Shown piece by piece: positions 34,771-45,238 of a DNA stretch of 64,000 nt. Origin of the DNA: Collybiopsis luxurians FD-317 M1 (taxonomy: Eukaryota > Basidiomycota > Agaricomycetes > Agaricales > Omphalotaceae); contig KN834794.1 in NCBI GenBank assembly GCA_000827265.1, forward strand, positions 256,019 to 320,018, written 5' to 3'. Made by a program: the position numbers and the translations under genes. The notes beneath the pieces were generated by a model that saw nothing but the letters and a program-made list of their open reading frames with translations, was not told the origin of the DNA and did not search any database. Numbering within the stretch: position 1 is the stretch's first letter; every line of letters begins with the position of its first letter.

Positions 34771-36748
34771 ATGTCAAGAACGTCAGGAAGATCACCAAAG
34801 GGAACCGCTTGCATAAATTGCAGGTAAGAGCTATTTCTCTCTGTTTTAAGGACAATTGATTAAGCCTTTGTAATAGACAGCGGAAAATCGTGAGGACATC
34901 TCACATAGAATCAGCCATGTCTTAGTATACTAATCAGTTTCAACCTAGCGTTGTGACGGGAAGAGGCCAGTGTGCTCTTCATGCAGCTCTACTCTACCGA
35001 GTGCCTGCAGATACTCTGACGGCGGCGCTTCACCTGATCAACTTTTGCGCGAAGAGATTGCCGTACTGGAAACTCGACTACAGCAGCTGGAGCATCCCAA
35101 CGATCCCTTCCGAGGAGTTTCTTTGAGTACTGCTGGCAGCTCAGCCTCCAGTCCACCGCACACGGCTCTTAATGTATGCTTATCGATGGTTCCTCCTTGA
35201 CCCCATCTAAATCTTCTTCTGCTAGATATCCCTCAACATGCGACAGGCCCTGTGAGTGTTGAAATTCGCATTCAGTTGCAGTGAACTGATTCTTTGTGGA
35301 GATTCCGTTCTTTCCTTCCCTATTCGTCTGAATTTGGATTTTTCCTTGACTACTCTCGCTTTTCTACTGCCCTTACATCGCCATCATCCCAGCAACAACC
35401 GTTTCCCTCGATCCTCAGCTCTTGCCAACTTCTAGGAGCGTATTTATCTCCAGTCAATGAGCTTTCCGCTCTTCAATCTGCCTTCTTGTCCCAAGCAATG
35501 TACGATGCTTCTCGGGGACTAGCAAGAGAATCTGCCCATATGGCCCGAAGTCTGCTGCACTGTGTTCAAGCAGAGATATTCTTATCGCAGTATTTCTTTA
35601 TCAACGGTCGAATGCTCGAAGGACAATATCGCATATCTAATGCCGTCTCGATGGTTCTTGGGGCAGGGTTCCACAAAATCCGCTCCGCAGATATGTATGC
35701 CCTTCAGGGCAGAGCTGGCATGCACTCTCTCCCACCCCCGATAGATCCGGTGGAAGAAGGAGAGAGGGTCAATGCGCTTTGGCAAGTGGTAATTATGAAC
35801 TCCTGTTGGTCCGCAGCTAGTGGTGCTGTATCCAACATCGCATATGAAGTTCCGGAATCCCGAATCGACACCCCGTGGCCTTTGGATGCTGGAAGTTATA
35901 TGCAGGTGGGCCACTTATTATATGGCATTAATATGTTTCTTACTCAGTTACGCAGAACCCGCTTCCCGATAACATTCGTGGAAGACACACCATTCAAAAT
36001 TTTTTGTCGAACGTACCAGATAATGGGCAATCCCTACTTGCTTTACATGCAAAAGCTGCCATACTCTTCGAGAGAGCTGCTCTGCTTCGCCGACAACATC
36101 AAACGAGTAAGTACGTGTCTATCAGTTTTGACATTCCGTATTGACGGGATATAGGTATGAGCCTTCCGGAAGCGACGCGGTTCCAGCAGACTTTTAATAG
36201 TATTGATCGCGCGATCAATAACATGGCTGCCCTCCTTCCGTCTCTATCGAACCCTAGTTACTCGCGCAGTAGACTTCGGCGCCTGTTAGTTGTACATACG
36301 CTTTGCCGGGCAGCTAGCATCGCTCTTCACGGAACATTTTCACAACAAGATCCGACTTCTCATGCTCAAGTGTTGGCCGCTGCAGAAAGTATTACTAGGC
36401 TTGTTCGATCTACGAACCTTACCGAATTTCCTTTCATCGATCCTATCATGGGGGTAAGTTATAATGGTCATTCATTTGAGCTGAGCCCTTTACTAATCCA
36501 CGGAAACAGCATCTTTGGATGATGGCAGCGAATGTTTTCGTTGACGAGATCAAGAACCAGAGCTCTAGGATGCCGCGAAAAATGTCAACAAGGGAGTTGA
36601 TGGACCTAACAGAAATTATTATGTCTGCAATGAGTATATTCTCCCCAAGGTCGTCATTTATAGGTGCTCTCTTTGTGTTCATTCCATTAAACCCCTTCTC
36701 TGACCGATTTTCCGCCTATAGAGTCTCAGCTAAACTATGTTCGTAGGT
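34771..36748 (+). CDS. Zn(II)2Cys6 fungal transcription factor
   Basis: Start at 34771. Exon 1 (34771-34823) is joined through a 13-nt micro-exon (34877-34889) to an exon starting at 34949. Together they read ACINCRQRKIRCDGKRPVC..., placing zinc-cluster cysteines at residues 14, 17, 24, 31, 34 and 42. A short leucine-rich coiled coil (LLREEIAVLETRLQQLE) follows, then a linker and, from about 35301, a fungal-specific middle homology region (SFLPYSSEFGFFLDYSRF, ILSSCQLLGAYLSP, ISNAVSMVLGAGFHKI, RVNALWQVVIMN). Later exons start after introns ending near 36154 and 36510. The last splice and stop (about 36748) are uncertain. Nuclear DNA-binding regulator; it lies upstream of the GH43 pair and could be their regulator, by proximity only. 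Confidence 0.85.
34877..34889 (+). other. 13-nt micro-exon inside the zinc-cluster motif
   Basis: acagcggaaaatc lies between AATAG and GTGAGG. With flanking exons it completes C-R-Q-R-K-I-R-C-D-G. Without it the cysteine spacing and the frame are lost, which supports it being a true exon. Confidence 0.85.
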
Positions 36749-37573
36749 CCTACATGGCTACTGTTCGTCAGTGATTTTCAGAGTGGTTCGAAGGACTACT
36801 TTGCAAAAGATACCCCAAGTTCCTAGAATTTAGATCGTATTTGCCTTAGTTTTTATCCTTAATCTTATAGCGAGTTTTGCATTCATTTCGTTGTGCGGCG
36901 CACGCGCTTCTCAAAGCTGGGCGCTTATCTTCCATTTCTCGCGATAGACCAAGTTTGTCCCAAACACGTCATGAGCTCGGAAGCTGAGGTTGTCAACGAT
37001 CCGTACCTGGCAATGGGCATAGATGCAAAACAAGGGTTATATGCAGGCCGGTGCACTTCATCCTAACAACAGAAATGTTTCTCCGTATTTTTCTCATTCC
37101 TTAGGTCACGTTCTCACATTACCGGACAAAATTCAACTTAATATACCGTCCGGCCCCTCAAAGTTCTATTGAGTTCGCTTAAACTACGGAGTCCTGGCTC
37201 TCGTGAGCTTTGAAACGGCCCGTCTCAGTTGATATACAAGGTCAGAACGGCTTTCGAAAGTGCCTCGATACGTGCAAACGTCCCCGTGTTAGTTAACAGG
37301 CTGAATCTTCGGCAACTCTGGTAAAATGCTTTGCGAAGATTCAGGAACAAACGCCTCTTTTCAACCCAGTCAGTTGATTACGATTTACCATCGTTGTAGC
37401 TTGGCTTCGAGCTTGGCAGTGATGGCGAATGATTTTTTACTAGGAGGACCTTCGAGGGGGCAGACACAAAGAGTTGCTCTCGAGGTACCAATTCCACTGT
37501 TGTAATTTTTCTTATAAATAACGGGACCTCGTAGAGTGATTTCCTTTGCGATTGGCTTTGGTGAAGATTCATT
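36749..37573. other. Intergenic / promoter of first GH43 gene
   Basis: About 825 bp with no coding signal. CTTATAAATA at about 37510, some 60 bp upstream of the GH43 start, is a likely TATA element. Confidence 0.45.
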
Positions 37574-39241
37574 ATGCGGCTTTCTCTTTCGTTGCTCTCT
37601 CTCAGTGCCCTCAGCGGCGTGGTTAAAGCCGTCGTAGGTCCGGGAGTAGTTACAGGTAAGATTCCAGCTTTGGAAGACGTTCGAGTACCATCTGATAGAT
37701 TATTTTTTGAACAGGAAATACTGCAGTGCACGACCCTACAATGTGCAAGGACAGCAAAGGGACATACTATGTTTTCTGTAAGCGAAATTTCAAAGTGGCC
37801 AGTTACCGTATTGACGAACATCGTCGCTACCAGCCACTGGAGTAGGAATAGAGATTAGAACCAGTCCAGATCGAACAGCTTGGACATTAGTCGGAAAAGT
37901 GTGGCCTAATGGCGCTAGTTGGACGGACCCATACACGGGAACATCCAACGGTGCTTTGTGGGCACCTGATTGTACATACCTCAACGGGCAATTTTATGTA
38001 AGTAAATTTGTTCGATAGCTCAAATTGGCAAACTAATTTCGATCTAGCTTTACTACGCAGCTTCAACTTTTGGATCACAAAATGTAATTTCTGTGCTTCT
38101 CGCTTCAACGGCTCATTGCTTAATCAAAGTGGAACTGTAGTCCGCTATCTTCTTCGCCAAATCGACTACAGGTTTACCCGGTAAGTGCGAGACCTGACTA
38201 GTGTTTTCTGCTCCACGAAGGATGTACTCAAAAATCTTTAGGTAGTTTCACCAACGAAGGTTTAGTAACCTCCACATCCACTGGCGCATCTTACAATGTA
38301 AGTGTGGAGGGAACATGTTAGGGAAGAATCTCACTAATTCTGCCAGGCTATCGATCCCAACTTGCTGGTTAGTAAGTGACGAACAGCCTGCCTTCCTTCT
38401 CGTTCTCGGATTAATTTGAGATTAAATAGCTGGCTCGACGTGGTACCTCTCATTAGGCAGCTTCTGGACCGGTATCAAGGGTGAACTGTACGCCCTCATC
38501 TGTAAAACACATTGTCTGCAACGCTTACAAGAGGGTGTTTATGTAGCCTGGGAAGCAGTACAGGAAAACCCACCGGTTCCACCATCAATTCTCTCTCTCA
38601 GCGTTTTGTTAACAGCGATGCTATCGAGGCGAGCGTCATCTATCAATTTGGAAGCTTTTACTATCTCTTCACTTCGTGGGATCTTTGCTGTCAAGGAACG
38701 TCGAGTACCTACAACATTCGTGTAGGCAGGTCTACGACGTGAGTATTTCCCGAAAAAGGAAAACTACGTATCGAGAATTAATTGCCCCTTCCGTTAGATT
38801 TAATGGTGGCTACGTCGATGCTAGTGGCGTGGCTTTGACTAACGGTGGAGGAACACTTGTTCTCGGCACTCATGACTCAGTACGTGTCCCACCCAGAAAT
38901 CATTAATTTTGCAAAGTAGTTGACAATCACTAAGATTGTCGGTCCTGGAGGTCAAGATATAATGACGGACGTTGACGGGCCAATTTTGGTTTACCGTAAG
39001 TTTAAGTTTCCCGAAATGATTTTTGCATCATTGAAACTACCCCTGTCTCCTAGACTATTACACTTCTGCGGGAAGCTTCGTGAGTCTTTCTACTGTACTC
39101 GAATAAAGTTCTTTCTAGTTTATTTATTTGATACCGCACAGCTCGGCATCAACAGACTCGACTTTTCCTCTGGATGGCCAGTGAGTGCAAATTCATAATT
39201 CAAGGAGCCTTACTGACCGCTGAGACAAGGTGGTGGTATGA
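37574..39241 (+). CDS. Secreted GH43 arabinan endo-1,5-alpha-L-arabinanase-like, copy 1
   Basis: Start [19 protein letters not shown] is a signal peptide. The mature part begins VVGPGVVTG and continues after an intron as [12 protein letters not shown] (catalytic-base Asp in HDP), then [14 protein letters not shown] (the WAPD Asp), [11 protein letters not shown] (general-acid Glu), [18 protein letters not shown] and [10 protein letters not shown], in the order of a five-bladed GH43 propeller. About a dozen very short introns; the last exon encodes VVV and stops at 39241, as in the sister gene. Expected to cut alpha-1,5-linked arabinan of plant pectin outside the cell. No lesion found. Followed at about 550 bp by a paralogue with the same intron positions, a tandem duplication. 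Confidence 0.9.
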
Positions 39242-39791
39242 GCGGCGTATCGATGAACCGTTGAATGTATACCGTATATTGATCCCAGTTGGCTATCCTC
39301 CGTTCTGTGTTTTCCATAAAACAAACCAAGTGATATTAGTGGACCTACTAGATGAATATAAAAGAAATTTGGAAACTGACTTCAAGTAAAAATCATTGTG
39401 GAAGTGTAACTTACATAAATGCGTGCGGCACTCACATTTCCTCGTGAACGGCCCGACATGGATCACAGGCTACCTTTTCAAAACACATGCACTCCACTTT
39501 CGAGGGAATGTTTAATCCTCGGAAGGACTCAGAGTAGGTGCTGTAGCTATTTTAAGCTCGCTGTGACAGTCAGTTGATCGAAAGGAACATGCAAATTGGC
39601 TCCGGAAGTGAAAGCAGGAGGACCCGTGTATGACGCGTTTGAGAACTCGGTTGTCCTTTTCGTTTGCGCAGGGCGGTTACCACGGCATGGCGCTCAATTT
39701 GGTAACCGTAGGCTCGGGGGAATCGCGGAAAGAAAAGCACTGTGCATATAAATTGAACCCATAACTTTTTCCTTAGGATCCATCTTTCGCT
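39242..39791. promoter_or_regulatory. Promoter region of second GH43 gene
   Basis: 550 bp. The segment 39671-39775 includes TGCATATAAATTG (39741 onward), a TATA-like element about 45 bp upstream of the start. This segment also occurs, diverged, at 53396-53498. Confidence 0.5.
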
Positions 39792-41611
39792 ATGCGACTA
39801 TCACTTGCACTTCTCGCAATCGCGAGTCTCAGTGGTGTTACCAATGCTGTTGTAGGCCCCGGGACGGTGACTGGCACGTCGTGCAATATATCCTCCCTAA
39901 AGACGTTACAGTTCTGATTAACTTTCTCAATAGGAAACACGGAAGTGGCTGATCCGACAATGTGCAAAGACGATGCGGGAACTTATTTTGTCTTCTGTAC
40001 GCGGAACATACTCATTCTGTGGATTCAAGTTGATACAAGTTCTTTCTATGAGTACAGCCACCGCTCCTGGTATCCAGATCAGAACCAGGTATCTTTCTGT
40101 TCAAGCAGCAGAGCTCTACAGCTAACTGTCAGCTACAGTCCCGACCGTACTGCCTGGACCCTGATCGGAGAAGTGTTTCCAGATGGTTCAGCGACTTGGA
40201 CTGACGTCTATACCGGAACCAGCAACGGGTACATTGAGGGTGTATAATCACGTTTATGGCTTCATTTCATTCTCGTCTTCCAGGAACATATGGGCACCTG
40301 ACTGCACATATTTAGACGGGACGTTCTACGTGAGGGTGTATTCCTTGTGCCCGAGCTTATACATTGATGTATTTCTTTTCTAGCTCTATTACGCCGCGTC
40401 ATCATTTGGTTCGCAAAATGTACGACAACGTTGACTGCTGTCAGCCGCGTGCTTGTCTTTAACTACCTATTCTCTAGAGTGCAATATTCTTCGCCAAATC
40501 TACGACGGGACAACCTGGTGGGTGGGCTTCGACCTTGCCCTTTACAGTAAATTTCATTCACCTTCAGGTAGCTTCACGAATGAAGGTCTCGTAACTTCCA
40601 CAGCCACTGGAGATACCTATAACGTGAGCAGCGGTGGAATTTATCCACAGACCTGAGCTTATTCTCCGAATTTTTCTTAGGCTATTGATCCCAACTTGAT
40701 AATCGGTACGTAGCTTCAAAGAGGGAATGCAACAAAGTACCCTACCTTGTTATACAGTGGGATCTACATGGTGGCTCTCGCTAGGCAGTTTCTGGACCGG
40801 AATCAAGGGTCAAACGTAAGCTTCTCAACACCCCTTCCGCTGCTTTGCGTATGCTAATTCTATTGGTCTAGTCTGAGCAGCAGCACTGGAAAACCAACCA
40901 GTACCTCTGTTACCGCTCTGGCCGAAAGGTTTGTAAGCAGCGACGCCATAGAAGCGAGCGTTATATTCCAGGTCGGCGACTTCTACTATCTCTTCACGTC
41001 TTGGGATTTGTGCTGCCAAGGGACATCCAGTACATACAGTATCCATGTAGGGCGGTCTACAACGTATGTAGCGCGTGCAAATTATCTCATTCGGATGCCG
41101 CTAATGGTGGTCTTCTACCATACTTGTCAATTGCAGGTTTAACGGGGGCTTCGTCGATGCTGACGGCATTGCTCTAACCGACGGAGGAGGAACTCTGGTG
41201 CTTGAGAGCCATGATAACGTACGTCCTGTGGCGTTTGCTACCCTTATTATCCTCCGTTACTCGCATTGACACTCTTTCACTTCATTAGATCATTGGGCCG
41301 GGAGGACAGGACCTTATGAACGACGTTGACGGAGTGATCATGGTATACCGTAAGTCAAATTCCGCACACTGCAGTCTTCTAGAAAAAATTCTCATTAACT
41401 TTATACAGACTATTATACTTCGGCCGGCTCATTCGTGAGTATTCAAAACCTTTAAGAAAGTGCAGTGTTGAAACTTTCATTCCTCGGTAGCTTGGAATCA
41501 ACAGGCTAGACTTCTCTTCTGGCTGGCCGGTATGTCGTTTTTAGTCGAGTCGGAAAAGAATCTGAGTAGCTAACAAATGCTGTCTCATTTGGAAATCAGG
41601 TTGTGGTTTAG
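39792..41611 (+). CDS. Secreted GH43 arabinan endo-1,5-alpha-L-arabinanase-like, copy 2
   Basis: Signal peptide [19 protein letters not shown], then [22 protein letters not shown] (catalytic Asp), [82 protein letters not shown] and [12 protein letters not shown], ending VVV-stop at 41611. Exon borders match copy 1. The proposed Asp/Asp/Glu catalytic set is present in both, so both should be active. Same substrate expected (arabinan); the two may differ in expression because their promoters are not alike. Confidence 0.9.
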
Positions 41612-42401
41612 TTGTTCCTCAGAGAGGTTTGGTAGGAGAGGAAGGATTGGAAGAGCGTCTCGCGAAGATGCCGGTATATGGCTCGATCGATTATGTCTGC
41701 TGTCGGGAACTCAAATTGTGATATTCATTTCATTTTATTATTTTAAGATCCCAACATATATAAAGGTTTTTGCAGATCCTTATTTATGAAAGACCGAATA
41801 TTTTGCAGTATGATCACACTGCATACATTGATTCAATTTTTGCAATGTGATAAGACTATGATTTTGTCAAACCATAATCCTATTTAAGTACAATGGACCT
41901 CAGAACAAATGAAAGGTTCTCTATTAATTACACTGGACTATAGGTAAGTAAGGACACATTCTCTCAGAATAAATGTAAGGTTCTGAGGGCTGTATGGAAA
42001 GTGTCCTCTATAAATAATTAGGCCGAGGGGAAGAGATTTAGGTAAAAAGATAAGTGTGAAACAACTACGCAGAGTTACCCGCACGGAAGTATACCAGAAT
42101 ATGTACAGCCGTTTTACTTCCGTGCAAAGTTATACTGAAAACCCACAGGACACCCATGCGCTCGCCTGACTCTAGACATCTACGCGTCATTACGCGTCTG
42201 TGCCTCTGATTTATCAGTTTTCAGTTTTCTGTAGCCCGGCTTCATGCATGTGTTGAATTCAGAATTTCGTCAATGCAGTCACAGGTCACAACTGGTATCA
42301 AATTGAACAAAATAGACAGTAGCTTTAATGAGTGAATGAATCTACATCAGAAAGGAGTTTTATATACCAACATCAATCAGTTAGAATAAAGCTATCCTTG
42401 C
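41612..42401. other. Intergenic between convergent genes
   Basis: About 790 bp, AT-rich, no coding signal. GH43 copy 2 and the terpene synthase converge here. Confidence 0.45.
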
Positions 42402-43504
42402 TCAAGCATCGAGGGCGTCATCGACGCTTGCAAGGCGTGAAGACATCAACTGGCCCAAATGGTATCTCCTTTCCTCAGCAAAATGGAACTCCATATATCC
42501 AGGAACAAACTTCGAATATGCATCAAGCGCCGCTTTATCTGAATCTAAAATGCGAAGAATCCTTTTATGCGCCTCAACTACCTCTTGAATCAGGTCATGG
42601 AATACATCTTGTTTCTGGCATCCACGAGACTTAGCCAAGAGCGAAATGTAATTGCCGCTTTCTCCAACCATTTCTTCTTTGTAGAATGAGAGAATATCAC
42701 TGTGGTTGTCCCATTGTTAGGAAGTCAATAACGTTAGTCAGGATATATGCACCTACTTGCCATTGATGACTAACGTTGACAAGTCTGGGACGGCTTGAAT
42801 GAAAGCCTCCACTCGGACTTCAGGAGGGAAGGCAGCAATACCGTAGAGCTCCCCTACCCCGGACAGCCTTCGAGTGAACATCGGATAATTATTGGCTGCA
42901 GCGGAAACCTTATAAAGGAGTCAGAACATTTGCCAGGATTAGATCAAGCATTTGTACCTTCATTCCAGCTGTCTGATAATCCAACAGAACAGCGTTGACT
43001 AGATTTATCATCGATGAAACCATTATGCCTGCCGTAGCTGGAGGATAGTATCGGTATGTCTCCTCTAGAAGATCAACAAAGGCATCCAGAACACGATCTT
43101 CCTGTGGCTGACCACGTAGAATCCGGCTGTAAAACATGTCAAGGGATTTGGTATCCTTCAGAAATTTGTCGTCGCAGTAAGTTGCTGCCGCAGTAATCAA
43201 TGCCATCCACACTCTAATTGAGATGTTTTCCAAATGCGCATATGTAGTGATAGCTATGGCGACCCCGGTGGGTATGAATGGCTTCATCTCCTCCGATCCT
43301 TCAACCATGTATTCTCTTTTTCTGGCTTCGGTGTAACATAATTTGAGAAATGAAAGGTCCATGGGTACTTCTCGATAAGTAACCGAGCATCTTGAGAGAA
43401 ATGATTGTAGAGCGGACCCAATCTCCTCTTTCTAGCGGAAGACAAAAAAAATCAGTAAGGAAACATGCAGCATAGACACCCCGAAAGCTTACAGTAATGC
43501 TCAT
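42402..43504 (-). CDS. Trichodiene-synthase-like sesquiterpene synthase
   Basis: Class I terpene cyclase of the TRI5-like fungal family, cyclising farnesyl diphosphate; the product is unknown and need not be trichodiene. Start at 43504 (MSIT), a short intron, then KEEIGSALQSFLSRCSVTY and MDLSFLKLCYTEARKREYMV. The region IRVWMALITAAATYCDDKFL holds the aspartate-rich site (DDKFL, with no third acidic residue at the usual place). The second metal site spans an intron: AA plus TGAT gives NDILSFYKEE, matching the NDxxSxxKE motif. VLDAFVDLLEETYRYYPP and a C-terminal YMEFHFAEERRYHLGQL follow. About 340 aa, with several introns. A retrotransposon is inserted 112 bp upstream of the start, so transcription may be altered. 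No coding lesion seen. Confidence 0.85.
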
Positions 43505-43616
43505 ACTGTGCACCTTCTCCGGGATAATGGATTCTTGTAAATGCTTAAGTTCTAGTTTGCGAGAACCTTGGGGCCTATTTATATAAATGTTTGGATCGAC
43601 ACTGTCACATACTTAC

Positions 43617-44023
43617 TATTGGATTATTATTAGGTATTCACAAGGTACAATTGGATATATCTATCTATGGAACACTTTCTCGTAGTTGTACTATACTTAT
43701 ATTTATGTTCCCTTGCTATCTCACACTGTTCTATCTTTAGTAGTAATGTACTTATATCTCATCTCACCATCCCATCTCAGTTCTCATGGTTCCTATCACA
43801 TATACCCATTCTCATGTACTAGTTCTCATGATACTTAGTTACATGTTCTCATCTATCTTTTATCCAGCCAATGGTTGACTACATAAAACATTGTGTACTT
43901 GTATATAAAGCCACCTACATACACAAACAATCTAGTGGCGCTTTTCCCCCCCTTTGATCTGTGTGATCAACTTAGTGCTGTGTGCACTTCAGCTAATTCA
44001 TTCTCAAGTCCTAACCTCTAATA
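43617..44023 (+). repeat. 5' LTR of Ty1/copia element
   Basis: 407 bp starting TATTGG and ending CTAATA, preceded by target duplication CTTAC (43612-43616). It differs from the 3' LTR at about five positions, three of them G here and A there. Contains TATATAAAG at about 43901, a likely promoter. Confidence 0.92.
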
Positions 44024-45238
44024 GGTTATGGGCCCCACTTAAAGCCCTAACCACAGAAGGGAGTCTAACAGCGGTAACTATAAATTTTTCATGCCACCAA
44101 AGCTTAACCTGCCAGCATCACAAAAACCATCCAGAATAAGAACTCCATCAGGTAGGAGCACACCACAGAGACAACCATTGCCCCCTCGAGCTACAGATCC
44201 AGAAGCAGCTTGTGCACTAGCAGAGCATTGTTTTGATATTGGAGAAGATCTAAAAGATTTTGCCTGGAACCCAACTGATGAAAAATATTATAGCTGTGAA
44301 ACACAGCCTTGTCCAAATAGGTACGATGTAACACATACCAGACCTCTCCCAAATTGGGGACAACCCACCAAGAAAGGACAAGAAGAAATTATTACAAGCC
44401 ATATTCGTCATATATCTACCCAGGAAGTATCTTCATCATCTCAAGTTCCACACTCATCCCCACTATTGGAGCCACCCAAAACTCCGAAACCAGACCCAGA
44501 CCCAGAACCAGAATTCCTATATCCAGGAACAAATCCACCCTCACCTCCACCAGCCTCTAATCCAGTCCCAAATCCACTGCNNNNNNNNNNNNNNNNNNNN
44601 NTTTCCCCCCTTTGATCTGTGTGATCAACTTAGTGCTGTGTGCACTTCAGCTAATTCATTCTCAAGTCCTAACCTCTAATAGGTTATGGGCCCCACTTAA
44701 AGCCCTAACCACAGAAGGGAGTCTAACAGCGGTAACTATAAATTTTTCATGCCACCAAAGCTTAACCTGCCAGCATCACAAAAACCATCCAGAATAAGAA
44801 CTCCATCAGGTAGGAGCACACCACAGAGACAACCATTGCCCCCTCGAGCTACAGATCCAGAAGCAGCTTGTGCACTAGCAGAGCATTGTTTTGATATTGG
44901 AGAAGATCTAAAAGATTTTGCCTGGAACCCAACTGATGAAAAATATTATAGCTGTGAAACACAGCCTTGTCCAAATAGGTACGATGTAACACATACCAGA
45001 CCTCTCCCAAATTGGGGACAACCCACCAAGAAAGGACAAGAAGAAATTATTACAAGCCATATTCGTCATATATCTACCCAGGAAGTATCTTCATCATCTC
45101 AAGTTCCACACTCATCCCCACTATTGGAGCCACCCAAAACTCCGAAACCAGACCCAGACCCAGAACCAGAATTCCTATATCCAGGAACAAATCCACCCTC
45201 ACCTCCACCAGCCTCTAATCCAGTCCCAAATCCACTGC
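43943..45238. other. Assembly gap (44581-44601) flanked by duplicated copia sequence
   Basis: 21 Ns. 43943-44580 (end of LTR plus start of gag) and 44602-45238 are essentially the same sequence. As with the first gap this is best read as an unmerged overlap; a true solo duplication of the gag start is less likely. Confidence 0.88.
44024..44045 (+). other. Likely primer-binding site of the copia element
   Basis: GGTTATGGGCCC directly after the LTR is nearly complementary to the anticodon stem-loop of initiator tRNA-Met, the half-tRNA primer known for Drosophila copia and yeast Ty5. Matched from general knowledge of that tRNA, not by a search. Confidence 0.5.

Noticed and set aside
44091..44580. 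Second gag start as a true duplication
   Set aside because: Identical to the sequence after the N run; best explained as a gap-edge assembly duplicate.
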